Source: JADJPO01 sp963750395
GTDB taxonomy: Bacteria > Actinomycetota > Actinomycetes > Actinomycetales > Kineosporiaceae
Assembly: GCA_963750395.1 (NCBI GenBank)
Contig: CAVVQM010000008.1
Span: forward strand, 410,815-474,814
Length of the DNA: 64,000 nucleotides
Direction: 5' to 3'
Position numbers and translations under genes: made by a program. This document shows, piece after piece, positions 1 through 9,148 of this stretch. A model generated the notes under the pieces. It had not been told where the DNA came from, ran no database searches, and saw only the letters and a list, made by a program, of their open reading frames with translations. The stretch's first letter is position 1. Each line of letters opens with the position of its first letter.

Positions 1-365
1 AGCGGGAAGGTCACCTCGACGTCCTTCATGTCCCGGAAGGTGATCTTGTCCTTGATGGTGCGCAGCCAGGCGATGTGGCTGTAGAGCCCGTCGACGGACA
101 GCCCGACCAACTCGGTGTTGTGCCGGCGGAACTCCTCCTGCATCGTCGCGAACGTCATGAACTCGCTGGTGCACACCGGGGTGAAGTCGGCAGGGTGGGA
201 GAAGAGGATGACCCACTTGCCCGCGTAGTCGGCAGGGAAGTCGATCTCCCCCTGCGTGGTCTGTGCGACGAAGGCGGGCGCCGTGTCGCCGATGCGCGGC
301 ATCGGGGCGGCCGCGGCGGCCGGGGTGGTCGTGGCGGTGTCACTGTGGCTGGTGTCGCTCGGCAT
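1..365 (-). CDS. Peroxiredoxin (AhpC/TSA, 1-Cys Prx6-like), 3' end outside the window
   Basis: This is the N-terminal part of a thiol peroxidase that reduces hydrogen peroxide and organic hydroperoxides in the cytoplasm. The reading has the Prx signature with the peroxidatic cysteine in PVCTSE, preceded by VILFSHPADFTP and followed by a LVGLSVDGLYSH segment typical of the Prx6/1-Cys group. The ATG at 365 is preferred because AGAGGAG lies just upstream. A second in-frame ATG at 302 would give a protein 21 residues shorter without the Ala/Thr-rich leader. The gene runs off the left edge, so the C-terminal part and any resolving cysteine cannot be judged. Confidence 0.9.
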   Translation of the reverse strand, partial: MPSDTSHSDTATTTPAAAAAPMPRIGDTAPAFVAQTTQGEIDFPADYAGKWVILFSHPADFTPVCTSEFMTFATMQEEFRRHNTELVGLSVDGLYSHIAWLRTIKDKITFRDMKDVEVTFP

Positions 366-435
366 CGGGCTCGGCTCCTCTGATCGTCGGATACCCTCCA
401 GGGTATATCTGGAACAACTCCAGAGAGCAGATGAC

Positions 436-2203
436 TCATCCCACAGGGGCGTGACCTCGATCACCGCTACCCGTCCTCGGGCTCCGTCCCCATGCCGGCT
501 GTCTCTCGCGGCCTCTGCGGGCGCGGAGCGCATCGCGGACCGCCGACGGGGGCAGGAAGGCGCGCAGGGCCGCCACGGACACCATGGGCAGGTTCGCGCG
601 CGTCGGGTAGGCCAGCCACATCGGTTCCCATCGCGGGTCGAACTTGTCCTTGAAGCGGAAGAGCCCCGCCGCCCCGTACAGGCCACCACCGTGCTCGTAC
701 AGCCAGGCGAGCAGCCGCTGGGACAGCGCGTCGCGCGCCTGGATCCCCGCCAGTGGAACGCCCCCCAGGCTCGCCCGCGTGCGTCCCATCCCGGCGAAAT
801 CGGCGATGCTGTCGACCACCAGCAACTCCATGACGCCCGGTGGGCAGCCGTCCGCCCGCCGCATCAGGTCCAGGACGGCGGCGTCGCCGCCGTCGTAGGG
901 GAGCCAGGTGACGAAGGCGACCACCTCCTCGTCGGCGCCCTGACCGGTGACCGCCAGGTAGACCTCCTGGTCGTCGAGTCGGGTGGGATCGAAGCGGCCG
1001 AGCGTGAAACCGAGCTCCGGTCCGCCCTTGTTCCGCAACCACTGCTGGCTGACCTCGGCGAGTTGCCGTGTGCGCCGGGTGGATCGAGCGGCACCCTCGT
1101 AGCGGACGACGGCGACCCCCTCGCGGCGGGCCCGAGAGACCGAATGGCGCACGTTGGCGCGGCGTTTGCCGCTGGTGGAGAACGACGCGACGTCCAGCAC
1201 CGCCTCCACGCCGATCTGCAGGACGGCATAGCCGGCGGCGCGGGCCAGGTCACGTTGCACCGTGTTCGCCCCGAGCAGAGCGGGCGTCAGACCCGCCTCC
1301 TCGCAGTAATGGGTCAGCTCGGCCAGCGACTCCTGCTCACGCCCGGGGACGCAGACGGGTGCCCCGAGACAGACGGCGACCCCGCCGCGGATCCCCACGG
1401 CCGCCAGGGCCTCGCCGGAACACAGCGGCAACAGCAGGTTGTCCGGCAGGGCGAGCAGCGGGGCCGTCGAGGACCGTCCGTTGCGCAACACGAAGTCGCG
1501 GACGGTGTCGCGGGCCGTCCCGTCCTCATGGATCCGGCGGCGCAGGGCCGCCAGGAACACGACGAGGACGATGAACAGTCCGACCCGCAGGGCGATGGCG
1601 TAGGCCTCGACCCGCTTCAGCTCCTGGTCGACGCCGCCCGGCAGGAACAGCATGGTCCGGGCGATCACGCTGAGGCGGCTGGTGTCGGATGCCCCTGCGC
1701 CCTGATCGATCTCGGCGTAGCCCACCGCGGCGAAGAGCAGCAGCCCGGCGAACAGGACCGCGGGTGGCAACCACCATCGACGCTCCCGTCGTGGTGGACG
1801 CAGGCGGTAGGCGCGCCGGGTGGCGAGCAGCAGCAGCAGGGCGGCGAGGGACAGCATCTCGGTCACCGTCACGCTGCCCCGCAGGAGGGGAAGCAGCGCG
1901 GCGATCGCCACGGCGCCGGTCGCCAGCGCCCACGCCGTCCGTGATCCGCGCAGGAGTGCCCGCCCGACCACCAGCAGCAGGGCGCCGATCTCCACCTCGG
2001 CCACCCGGGAGGCGGGAACGGCTCCAGCGATCGTGTCCGCCCGCGAGGGCCGGAGCGAGTTCGACGAGCTCGCCACCGAGGGCGGGTACCAGCCCGTCGA
2101 GGATGTTCACCGCACCGGCGGTGATCACCACGGCGGCTGGGATCATGCGGCGCCACCGGCGGCGACGGACGCCACTGACGTCGATGGTGCGATCGTCGGT
2201 CAC
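436..2203 (-). CDS. DUF2156 / phosphatidylglycerol lysyltransferase-like membrane protein (N-terminal frameshift)
   Basis: The C-terminal half is a GNAT-like DUF2156 domain, as in MprF proteins that transfer aminoacyl groups to phosphatidylglycerol. Visible features include an ALLGANTVQRDLA segment and the terminal GLYGAAGLFRFKDKFDPRWEP block typical of the family. The N-terminal half has several hydrophobic segments and so is membrane-bound. The uninterrupted frame starts at 2076 with a poor, hydrophilic N-terminus. The adjacent frame starting at 2203 supplies a better one (MIPAAVVITAGAVNILDGL, a membrane helix), and the two join at about 2030-2050. I read this as one gene with a frameshift there. 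It diverges from the DUF1003 gene, only 31 bp away. The substrate amino acid cannot be inferred. Confidence 0.75.
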
Positions 2204-2234
2204 GATGCGAGTGTGTCCCAGACTAGGAGACCTG

Positions 2235-2714
2235 ATGGAACTGGATCCCCTGCGCTTCCACCGACGTCACCACGACAGGCCGGCCTTCGGGGAGGGGTTC
2301 GTGCCGAGGCTGGCCGAGAAGATCGCCGATGCGATGGGCACCGTCCAGTTCGTGCTCATCTCCACGGCGGTGATCCTCGCGTGGGTGCTGGTCAACCACG
2401 TCGTGTCGTTCCTGACCACGTCCTGGCAGGGCCTGCTCCACGGGCGAGGCTTCGACCCGGCGCCCTTCATCCTGCTCAACCTCGTGTTCTCCGCGGTCGC
2501 CTACTACTCCGCCTCGATGGTGATGATCGCTCAGAAGACGCAGGCGAGGCGTGACCAGGCACGCGAGAAGGCGGACGCCGAGCACCGCGAGGACCTGGCG
2601 CGGACGCAGGTGGAACTCATCCGGCAGAACACCGCGCTGACCGAGGAGGTGCACCGTCTCACCAGCGAGGTCCACGCCATGATCTCTTCGCGACCATCGG
2701 CCGGCCACGGCTGA
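2235..2714 (+). CDS. DUF1003 domain membrane protein
   Basis: A protein of 159 residues with two membrane helices (about residues 34-55 and 72-95) and a charged, coiled-coil-like tail ending in repeated Glu/Arg heptads. The sequence around TVQFVLISTAVILAWVLVN and PFILLNLVFSAVAYY matches the DUF1003 family, which has no firmly established function. The ATG at 2235 is chosen because AGGAGA lies seven bases upstream; the longer open frame has no such signal. It is divergent to the DUF2156 gene and convergent with the SOUL gene. Confidence 0.85.
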   Translation: MELDPLRFHRRHHDRPAFGEGFVPRLAEKIADAMGTVQFVLISTAVILAWVLVNHVVSFLTTSWQGLLHGRGFDPAPFILLNLVFSAVAYYSASMVMIAQKTQARRDQAREKADAEHREDLARTQVELIRQNTALTEEVHRLTSEVHAMISSRPSAGHG

Positions 2715-2764
2715 CCGCCAGCAGATACCCGTCGAACGGCACGCGGCCGACGCCCGCGGGTGGG

Positions 2765-3337
2765 TCAGCCGGCGGGTGAGGGGTCGGCTGCCGGCGCCGC
2801 GATGGGCAGCAGCACCTCGTTGCGGCGAAGGAACCAGGGCCTGGTGGGCGGGTCGTACCGGGCCCATTGCGGCTCTCCGGTGACCTCCAGTCCCGCGTCG
2901 GCCACCGCTCGGCGCAGCCGAGCCAGGTGCCTGGCATACCGCTGCTCCGTCCAGCGACCCGAATACCGCATCGCGGCGGCGAGTGCCACCGGCACGGCCC
3001 GCAGTCTCACGGTCGGGTCCTTCGGAGCCGGGAGCGTCTGCAGGGTCTCACCGGCCGGCATGACGAAACCGACGACGAAGGAGCCGGCCTCCTCCGTGTC
3101 GTGAGCCTCGTGCCGCGGCGCCGGCGTGGGCTCCTGAAGCACGGGAGCCGTCATCGCGATCGACCGGGCGCCGGTGTTGCGCCCACCGATGTACCCCGCC
3201 AGAGCACGGAACGCGCGGCGGCCCGCCGCGTCGGCGGGCCCGGGAACCGTCACCTCGGCGACGACGCACTCGTCGTAGCGACGCACCTCGAAGTCCGGCT
3301 GCCGGGCCCACACTGTGTAGCTCTGGATCTGCGTCAC
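2765..3337 (-). CDS. SOUL-family heme-binding protein
   Basis: About 190 residues, the normal length for bacterial SOUL/HBP proteins. Family landmarks are the N-terminal PDFEVRRYDECVVAEV strand, a RAFRALAGYIGGRN segment, IAMTAPV, a FVMPAGETLQTLPAPKDPTV block and the late RWTEQRYARHLARL helix. These proteins bind heme or porphyrin, with roles in heme handling or oxidative stress. The GTG at 3337 gives a start at the conserved domain boundary. The frame extends upstream to 3451, but that extension is encoded by the tandem GACATGTC repeats and looks non-coding. It is divergent from the HD-GYP gene. Confidence 0.85.
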   Translation of the reverse strand: MTQIQSYTVWARQPDFEVRRYDECVVAEVTVPGPADAAGRRAFRALAGYIGGRNTGARSIAMTAPVLQEPTPAPRHEAHDTEEAGSFVVGFVMPAGETLQTLPAPKDPTVRLRAVPVALAAAMRYSGRWTEQRYARHLARLRRAVADAGLEVTGEPQWARYDPPTRPWFLRRNEVLLPIAAPAADPSPAG

Positions 3338-3398
3338 GGTCTCAACGTATGCGGAAAGGCACTCAGGTGCCTGTCGGTGATCTGGAATTGTTCCATCC

Positions 3399-3432
3399 TT
3401 CTGACATGTCTTCTGACATGTCTTCGGACATG
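3399..3432. promoter_or_regulatory. Tandem palindromic sites (GACATGTC, 12-bp period) upstream of the SOUL gene
   Basis: Two exact copies of the 12-mer TTCTGACATGTC lie head to tail, followed by a third degenerate copy (TTCGGACATG). The core GACATGTC is its own reverse complement, so the block presents two to three dyads on nearly the same face of the helix. It lies about 60 bp upstream of the SOUL start and about 170 bp upstream of the HD-GYP start. I infer an operator; the cognate regulator is unknown. Confidence 0.45.
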
Positions 3433-3599
3433 CGGCCGTGCCCACGGCCATGCCAGGCCGTCGGCACGGGACATCAGGGAGCGAGCGGTCGGCCGCGACG
3501 TTGAGTCGTATGGACGATCCTGTCGGTGGCCCAGCACGCCGATACAGAGGACACCGAAACCGACGAGTCGGTGACCTCGACCGGAAACTGGGGATGCTT

Positions 3600-5168
3600 A
3601 TGGAGCAGCGCGAGCCGAACCGTTGGCGTCAGCGGCCCGCGGTCGCCGCGATCGTGCGGGCCGGCATCTTCTGCCTGCCCATCGCGGCCTCGATCACGAC
3701 GGCCTGGGCCGTGCAGCGGGCGCTTCCCCCGGCGTCCGGCTGGGCGGATCGAGCGTGGCACCTCGGGATTCTGGTGGCCGTCTCCACCCTCGTGCTGCTC
3801 GTGGTCGACCGCACCGGACGCCGGCTTCTGCCCCTGGCCACCCTGCTCGACCTGAGCATGCTCTTCCCTGACCGCGCGCCGTCCCGGGTGCGCCTGGCCC
3901 GCGACGCCATCCGCCGCCGTCCGATCGAGGAGCAGCTGGAACGGCTGCGCCTCGCCGGCGCCGACCCGGGGGCGGTGGCCCGAGAGATCCTGACGCTCGT
4001 CGCGGCGCTCAGCGCGCACGACCGGCCGACGCGCGGGCACGCCGAGCGCGTTCGACTGTTCACCGACGTGATCGCCGAGCAGATGGGTATCCCGAGCCGG
4101 GACCGGGATCTGTTGAGGTGGGCGGCGATCCTGCATGACATCGGCAAGCTCCACGTGCCGGCGTCGCTGCTGAACAAGCCGGGGAAACCGACCGAGGAGG
4201 AGTGGGCCACCCTGCGGGCACACCCGACGACGGGGGCGCAGATGGCCGGCGGTCTGCTGCCCTGGCTCGGTGAGTGGGCCGACGTGATCAGTCAGCACCA
4301 CGAGCGCTTCGACGGCGGTGGCTACCCGGCCCGGCTGAGCGGCGAGCAGATCAGCCTCGGTGCACGGATCGTCAGCGTCGCCGATGCCTACGACGTGATG
4401 ACCGCGAACCGCCCCTACCAGCGCCCGGTCTCCCGGTCGGCAGCGCTGCGCGAGCTGGTCAAGCATTCCGGCGCCCAGTTCGACCCGGTCGTGGTGCGGG
4501 CGATGGTCGCGGTCGGGGGACCGCGTCTGCGCCGGGCGCAGGGGGCACTTGCCTGGCTCGCGGACATCCCCCTGGTCGCCTCGGGATCTGTCCCCGCGGC
4601 ATCGGTGGCGCGGGCGGTGGGTGCCGGTGCGCTCGCGACCGGCGCTGCAGCGGTCGGCGTGACCGCTGGCCTGCTGCCCGGCCATCCGTCCCCGGATGCC
4701 GATGTCTCCGCGATGCCGTCGGGGGCCGTGGCGACCTCCGCGTCGAATCCGATCTCCCGTCCACCGGGCCCGGCGGACGCATCGGTCCCGGTGCCGGTAT
4801 CCACCGGCCCACCGGATTCCGGCTCGCCACAGGGCGAATCAGGGCCCGGGTCGGGCGGTGGCGGCGGCGCCGAGGCGGAGCCCACGCCGTCCGGGGGATC
4901 GGGATCCGGTGCCGGTGGTTCGACACCGTCGATTCCGCTGCCGAAGGCCGACGAAGCGGTCGGGTCGGTGACCAAGGTCGGGTCCCGCGCGGCCGGTGCC
5001 GCCACCAAGGCGGCCGCCCGCGTCGTGTCCGACCCGGCCGGCACCGTCGCCAAGGCCGTCCCGAACCCGGCCGGCACCGTCGCCGACGTGGTCTCCGGCC
5101 CGGCCGACGCGGTGAAGAAGAAGACCGGCACCGTGACCGCCCCGCTCGGGCCGCTCACCGGACCGTGA
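3600..5168 (+). CDS. Membrane-anchored HD-GYP phosphohydrolase
   Basis: A protein of 522 residues. Two N-terminal membrane helices are followed by an HD-GYP domain with the metal-binding HDIGK motif, the HHERFDGGGYP motif and a downstream DAYDVMT. HD-GYP proteins typically hydrolyse cyclic di-GMP to pGpG or GMP. After the domain comes a hydrophobic Ala/Gly helix. Next is a Pro/Ser/Gly-rich tail with repeated motifs such as DPAGTVAKAV and NPAGTVADVV, probably extracytoplasmic. The ATG at 3600 follows GGGG by six bases. The upstream extension of the frame lacks hydrophobic sequence and is probably untranslated. The gene converges on the WS/DGAT gene with only 18 bp between them. Confidence 0.88.
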   Translation: MEQREPNRWRQRPAVAAIVRAGIFCLPIAASITTAWAVQRALPPASGWADRAWHLGILVAVSTLVLLVVDRTGRRLLPLATLLDLSMLFPDRAPSRVRLARDAIRRRPIEEQLERLRLAGADPGAVAREILTLVAALSAHDRPTRGHAERVRLFTDVIAEQMGIPSRDRDLLRWAAILHDIGKLHVPASLLNKPGKPTEEEWATLRAHPTTGAQMAGGLLPWLGEWADVISQHHERFDGGGYPARLSGEQISLGARIVSVADAYDVMTANRPYQRPVSRSAALRELVKHSGAQFDPVVVRAMVAVGGPRLRRAQGALAWLADIPLVASGSVPAASVARAVGAGALATGAAAVGVTAGLLPGHPSPDADVSAMPSGAVATSASNPISRPPGPADASVPVPVSTGPPDSGSPQGESGPGSGGGGGAEAEPTPSGGSGSGAGGSTPSIPLPKADEAVGSVTKVGSRAAGAATKAAARVVSDPAGTVAKAVPNPAGTVADVVSGPADAVKKKTGTVTAPLGPLTGP

Positions 5169-5186
5169 GCCTGCCGCGCGCAGAGG

Positions 5187-6671
5187 TCACCCTGGTGGCG
5201 ACGTCCCGGGAGCCCACTGGACCGATGCGCCCTGAGCGAGGCGCCCGACCTCCTCGACGAGGTAGTCGGCGAGCGCGTCGGCGTCCGGCACGAGGTCGCG
5301 GTCGGCGATGAGCCCGACGTGAAGCCCGTCGAGGTAGGACAGCATCGTGATGTTGAGTCCCTGACCGTCCACGACGGCCGAGACGGGGTAGCCGGCCAGG
5401 ACCCGATGACCGGCGAGGTAGAGCTGGACGGACGGCCCGGGCACGTTGGAGACGACCAGGTTGAACAGGCCTGCCCGTTCGAGCAACCGCAGCCGCGCGT
5501 TCGCCCACACCGTGAGGCCGAAGAGGGGAGGCAGGGCGAGGTGGAAGGCATCGGCGAGCAGGTTCGCCGCGAGCGCCCGGTGATGGTCCTTCGCCGCGAG
5601 CATGCCCTTGCGCACGGCCCGGATCCGGTCGAGCGGATGCTCCAGGTCGGTCGGCAGCGTCGCGAGCATGACCGAGACCTGGGTGCCGAAGGTCCCGTCG
5701 CCCCTCTTGACGCCCCGGGACGCCGGGGTGCGCACGGAGACCGGTACGGCGACCACGAGCGGTTCGCCCGGAAGCGTGTCGTGCTCCCTGAGCCAGCGCC
5801 GCAGCGCGCCGGCGCAGGCGGCCAGGAGGACGTCGTTGACGGTCGTCCCCGTCGCGCCCCGGACCGCCTGGACGACGGCGAGCGGCACCGTCCGCAGCGC
5901 GACTCGTCGGTGTGCGGAGACACCCCGGTTGAACGGCGTGGCCGGGGCCCTTCGTGGCGTCCGCACGGGCGGTCCGTCCTCGCTCACCACGTCGACCCCT
6001 GTCCGACCGCCGGGCAGGCGCGCTGCGACGAGCGTCAGCAGACCGGGTGAGGAGCGAAGGACGTTGGCGGTGAAGCGCGCCAGACGGGCGGGCCGATCGG
6101 CCAGCGAGGCGGCTGCCCGCCCGAGCAGCTCCACCGAGCCGGGCGTCGCGCCCGGTGTCCGTGGTGGGGGCGGCCCCACCGCGCGGCCGTCGGGGGACTC
6201 ATCGAGCAGGGCGGCGGAGATCTCCTGGCCGGCCAGGCCGTCGATCATCGCATGGTGCAGCTTGGCGTAGAGCGCGCTGCGGCCGCCCTCGAGGCCGTGG
6301 ATCAGGTGAAGCTCCCACAGTGGTCTGGAGCGGTCGAGGGGGAGGGCGTGGATCACCGCCACCTGATCGCCGAGCTCGCGCAGAGTGCCGGGCGCGGGCA
6401 GAGCCAACTCGTGGATGTGGCTCTCCAGGTCGACGTCGGCGTCCTCCAGCCAGTACGGGCGGCCCAGGCCGAGGGGCACCTCGACGATCCGGCGCCGCAT
6501 CGGGGGCACGAGGTGGATGCGCTCCGAGACGAGGTCGAGCAACCGGTCACGGGTGAGCACGCGCCCGTCTGTTCCGATCGCCTCGACGATCTGGATGCCA
6601 CCGACGTGACCGGTGGTGTGCTGTGAGTCGAGCGCGAGGAAGGCGGCGTCCAGCCCCGACAGCTGCTCCAT
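5187..6671 (-). CDS. Wax ester synthase / diacylglycerol O-acyltransferase (WS/DGAT)
   Basis: At 494 residues it has the usual family length. The acyltransferase motif HHAMIDG (His139-His140 to Gly145) is intact. The N-terminal LSGLDAAFLALDS and the late NLVVSNVPGPSVQLYLAG and LNITMLSYLDGLHVGLIAD blocks match WS/DGAT enzymes. These make triacylglycerol or wax esters from acyl-CoA at the membrane and are abundant in storage-lipid-forming actinobacteria. The gene stands alone, starting 33 bp downstream of the SulP stop on the same strand, so it could be co-transcribed with it. Confidence 0.93.
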   Translation of the reverse strand: MEQLSGLDAAFLALDSQHTTGHVGGIQIVEAIGTDGRVLTRDRLLDLVSERIHLVPPMRRRIVEVPLGLGRPYWLEDADVDLESHIHELALPAPGTLRELGDQVAVIHALPLDRSRPLWELHLIHGLEGGRSALYAKLHHAMIDGLAGQEISAALLDESPDGRAVGPPPPRTPGATPGSVELLGRAAASLADRPARLARFTANVLRSSPGLLTLVAARLPGGRTGVDVVSEDGPPVRTPRRAPATPFNRGVSAHRRVALRTVPLAVVQAVRGATGTTVNDVLLAACAGALRRWLREHDTLPGEPLVVAVPVSVRTPASRGVKRGDGTFGTQVSVMLATLPTDLEHPLDRIRAVRKGMLAAKDHHRALAANLLADAFHLALPPLFGLTVWANARLRLLERAGLFNLVVSNVPGPSVQLYLAGHRVLAGYPVSAVVDGQGLNITMLSYLDGLHVGLIADRDLVPDADALADYLVEEVGRLAQGASVQWAPGTSPPG

Positions 6672-6704
6672 GACAGTCGAACGTACGGCTAATCGGAGCC
6701 GTGA

Positions 6705-8597
6705 TCACTTCCGCGGGTGCCACCAGCGCGGACGTCTGACCTCGGGGTCACCCTCGTAGCCGGCGATGAGCCCCTTGACCGGCACCGGCTCGACGGTCAC
6801 GGCGACGATCCGCTCCTCCTGCCCGTCGGACGCCGCGGCCTCCTCGCTCACCGCGTCCGGCCGCAGTACCTTCGCCGCTCGCACGCCCTGGGAGATGCTG
6901 TGCCACATCCGGTCCGGGCCCAGCCGCTCCTCGAAGCCGGCCCGGCGCAGCACCCGGCGGACGGCGAAGAACACCCGCACCAGCATCAGGTCGACCCCTC
7001 GCTTGCGCAGGTCGTCCAGCAGACCGGCCAGCATGTCGGCGCTCGTCGTGTCGATCTGGTTGGTGCTCTCGAGGTCGAGGATGACCATCCAGGTGTCCGG
7101 GTGTCGTTCGACCTTCGCCAGGACCCGGTCACGTACCTGGGCCGAGTTGACCCAGAACAGCGGAGCATCCAGGCGCAGGACGAGCAGGCCGGGGATCGGA
7201 ACGCGCTCGGGGTGGTTGCTCAGTGACCCCCATGCGGCCTTCTCGTGCGGCACCTTGCCCATCGTCTCGATATCCATCCGGCTGGATCGGTAGATGACCC
7301 CGATGACGGACAGGGCCACCGCGGTCAACAGTCCGTAGAGGACGCCGAACACCAGCACTCCGACGAGGGCTGCGGTCGCGGCGACGATGTCGTTGCGGCG
7401 GATCCAGGCGAAGCGGCGCAGCGAGGCGACGTCCATCAGGCCCCACACCGCGTGAACGACGATCGCGGCCAGCACGGCCTTGGGGAGCGGGGACAGCAAT
7501 CCCGCCAGGGTGACCAGTGTCAGCACCGTGACCAACGCGGTGACCAGGCCGGCGACCTGGGTGCGCCCACCGGCGCGGTCCGCGGCGGCGGTCTTCGACA
7601 GACTGCCGGCCACGCCCAGGCCACCGGACAGGCCCGAGGCGATGTTGCTGATCCCGGCCGCCCGGAACTCGGCGTCGGAGGAGATCTGGTACCCCTGGCG
7701 GGCGGCGAACAGCCGGGCCGCGCTCAGACCCTCGGCCAGGCCCACCATCGCCAGACCGGCCCCGCCGATCACCACCTCGGCCATCAGCTCCGAGGGGATC
7801 GTGGGCACGCCGAGCGGCGGCAGCCCGCGCGGCACCTCACCCACCACGGCCACCCCGCGAGCCTCGAGCCCGAGCAGCTGGGACGCCGCGACGCCGCCGA
7901 CGAGGACGACCAGACCCCAGGGCAGCCGTGGGGCCAGGCGCGCGCCACCGAACAGGACCACCAGGCAGACGGCGGACACCGCGGCCGTCAGCCACGTCAC
8001 CCGGCCGAGAGAGGCCACGATGTCCCCGAGCAGGTTGACGATGTTGCCACCCGGCGCCGCCGCGCCGAGCATCGTGGGGACCGAGCCCAGGACGATCACC
8101 AGCGTCAGGCCGAACACGAACCCGGTGATGATCGGCTTGGACAGGAACTCCGCCACCCACCCCCACCGCAGCAGCCCAGCGACCAGCAGCATGAGTCCCC
8201 CCGAGACGGCCAACGCGCCGGTGAACGCCACGGCGAGGGCGACGTCGCCCTTGGCCGACACGGCAACCAGCGATCCGGACAGCACCGAGATGGTCGACAC
8301 CGGCCCGACCACCAGCTGGCGGGAGGACCCGAACACGGCGTAGGCGACCAGGGCGAGCGGGATGGCATAGAGGCCGACCTGGATGGGGACGCCCGCGATG
8401 GCCGCGTAGCCGAGCGCCTGCGGGATGGCCAGCGCCGCGATCACCGATCCGGCGAGCACGTCCTGGCTCAGCCACGACCGGTCGTAGCGGGGCAGCCACT
8501 CCAGGATCGGCATGGCACCGCGCATCACCGCCGGGTTCAGCCTCGGCCGCAGCCGCGCGAGCGCCGTCGAGGACCGCACCGACCACACCGACCGCAT
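6705..8597 (-). CDS. SulP-family anion transporter with C-terminal STAS domain
   Basis: A protein of 630 residues with ten or more membrane helices. The SulP start is recognisable (DRSWLSQDVLAGSVIAALAIPQALGYAAIAG), followed by transport-core blocks and, from about residue 460, a cytoplasmic STAS domain (VILDLESTNQIDTTSADML). SulP proteins move sulfate, bicarbonate or dicarboxylates; the substrate is not evident. The start at 8597 is supported by GAGGAGG a few bases upstream. No carbonic anhydrase or sulfate-assimilation gene is adjacent. Confidence 0.93.
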   Translation of the reverse strand: MRSVWSVRSSTALARLRPRLNPAVMRGAMPILEWLPRYDRSWLSQDVLAGSVIAALAIPQALGYAAIAGVPIQVGLYAIPLALVAYAVFGSSRQLVVGPVSTISVLSGSLVAVSAKGDVALAVAFTGALAVSGGLMLLVAGLLRWGWVAEFLSKPIITGFVFGLTLVIVLGSVPTMLGAAAPGGNIVNLLGDIVASLGRVTWLTAAVSAVCLVVLFGGARLAPRLPWGLVVLVGGVAASQLLGLEARGVAVVGEVPRGLPPLGVPTIPSELMAEVVIGGAGLAMVGLAEGLSAARLFAARQGYQISSDAEFRAAGISNIASGLSGGLGVAGSLSKTAAADRAGGRTQVAGLVTALVTVLTLVTLAGLLSPLPKAVLAAIVVHAVWGLMDVASLRRFAWIRRNDIVAATAALVGVLVFGVLYGLLTAVALSVIGVIYRSSRMDIETMGKVPHEKAAWGSLSNHPERVPIPGLLVLRLDAPLFWVNSAQVRDRVLAKVERHPDTWMVILDLESTNQIDTTSADMLAGLLDDLRKRGVDLMLVRVFFAVRRVLRRAGFEERLGPDRMWHSISQGVRAAKVLRPDAVSEEAAASDGQEERIVAVTVEPVPVKGLIAGYEGDPEVRRPRWWHPRK

Positions 8598-8736
8598 CAG
8601 GACCTCCTCGCCACGGCGTGACCATCCTCACGCCAGATCGCTGCCTCCGAAGGGGACGTTGCGCCTGTCGACACGGCGCAACCGCATCGGGGCGCAGCAC
8701 CGGCCGGGAGCCGGTGCCACTAATAGCCTCGGCGGC

Positions 8737-9078
8737 ATGGTGTCGCGCTCCGGTGGACGGGGCGGGCGGGCCCGGGATCGCGATCCGGAGGCACGCAGAG
8801 CGCGGATCGCCGTCAGTTCGCTCTTCATGATCAACGGGGCGATCTTCGTCCATGTCGTGCCGCGCTATCCGGCCATCAAGGCCGACCTGGCGCTGAGCAA
8901 CACCGCGTTCGGCGGCCTGGGCTTCGTCGCGCTCCAAGCCGTCCAGACGCTCGGCCGATTCGGCGGGGACGCCGCCGTGACGCGTTGGGGGGACCGGGCC
9001 GTCGCCCGCGCGGGGGCCACGCTCGTGGTGGTCGCCCTGCCGCTGGCCCGCGCGCTCCCGGTGCGCCCGCGAACTTGA
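8737..9078 (+). pseudogene. Remnant of an MFS transporter (internal deletion)
   Basis: The 113-codon frame opens with a typical MFS first helix (SSLFMINGAIFVHVVPRYPAIKADLALSNTAFG). It then jumps to sequence resembling the middle of such transporters (GFVALQAVQTLGRFGGDAAVTRWGDRAVARAG). Helices in between are missing and the C-terminal half is absent. It is far shorter than the usual ~400 residues, so a deleted and truncated gene is the best reading. Confidence 0.55.
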
Positions 9079-9148
9079 TGACGTTCGACCCACCGGAGGA
9101 CGGGACGGGCGGGCGGAGGCTGGACCCATCACGCCCAGAGGAGTCGTC

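Noticed and set aside
256..1944. 562-codon plus-strand frame
   Set aside because: Low-complexity shadow antisense to the peroxiredoxin and DUF2156 genes, which have recognisable domains.
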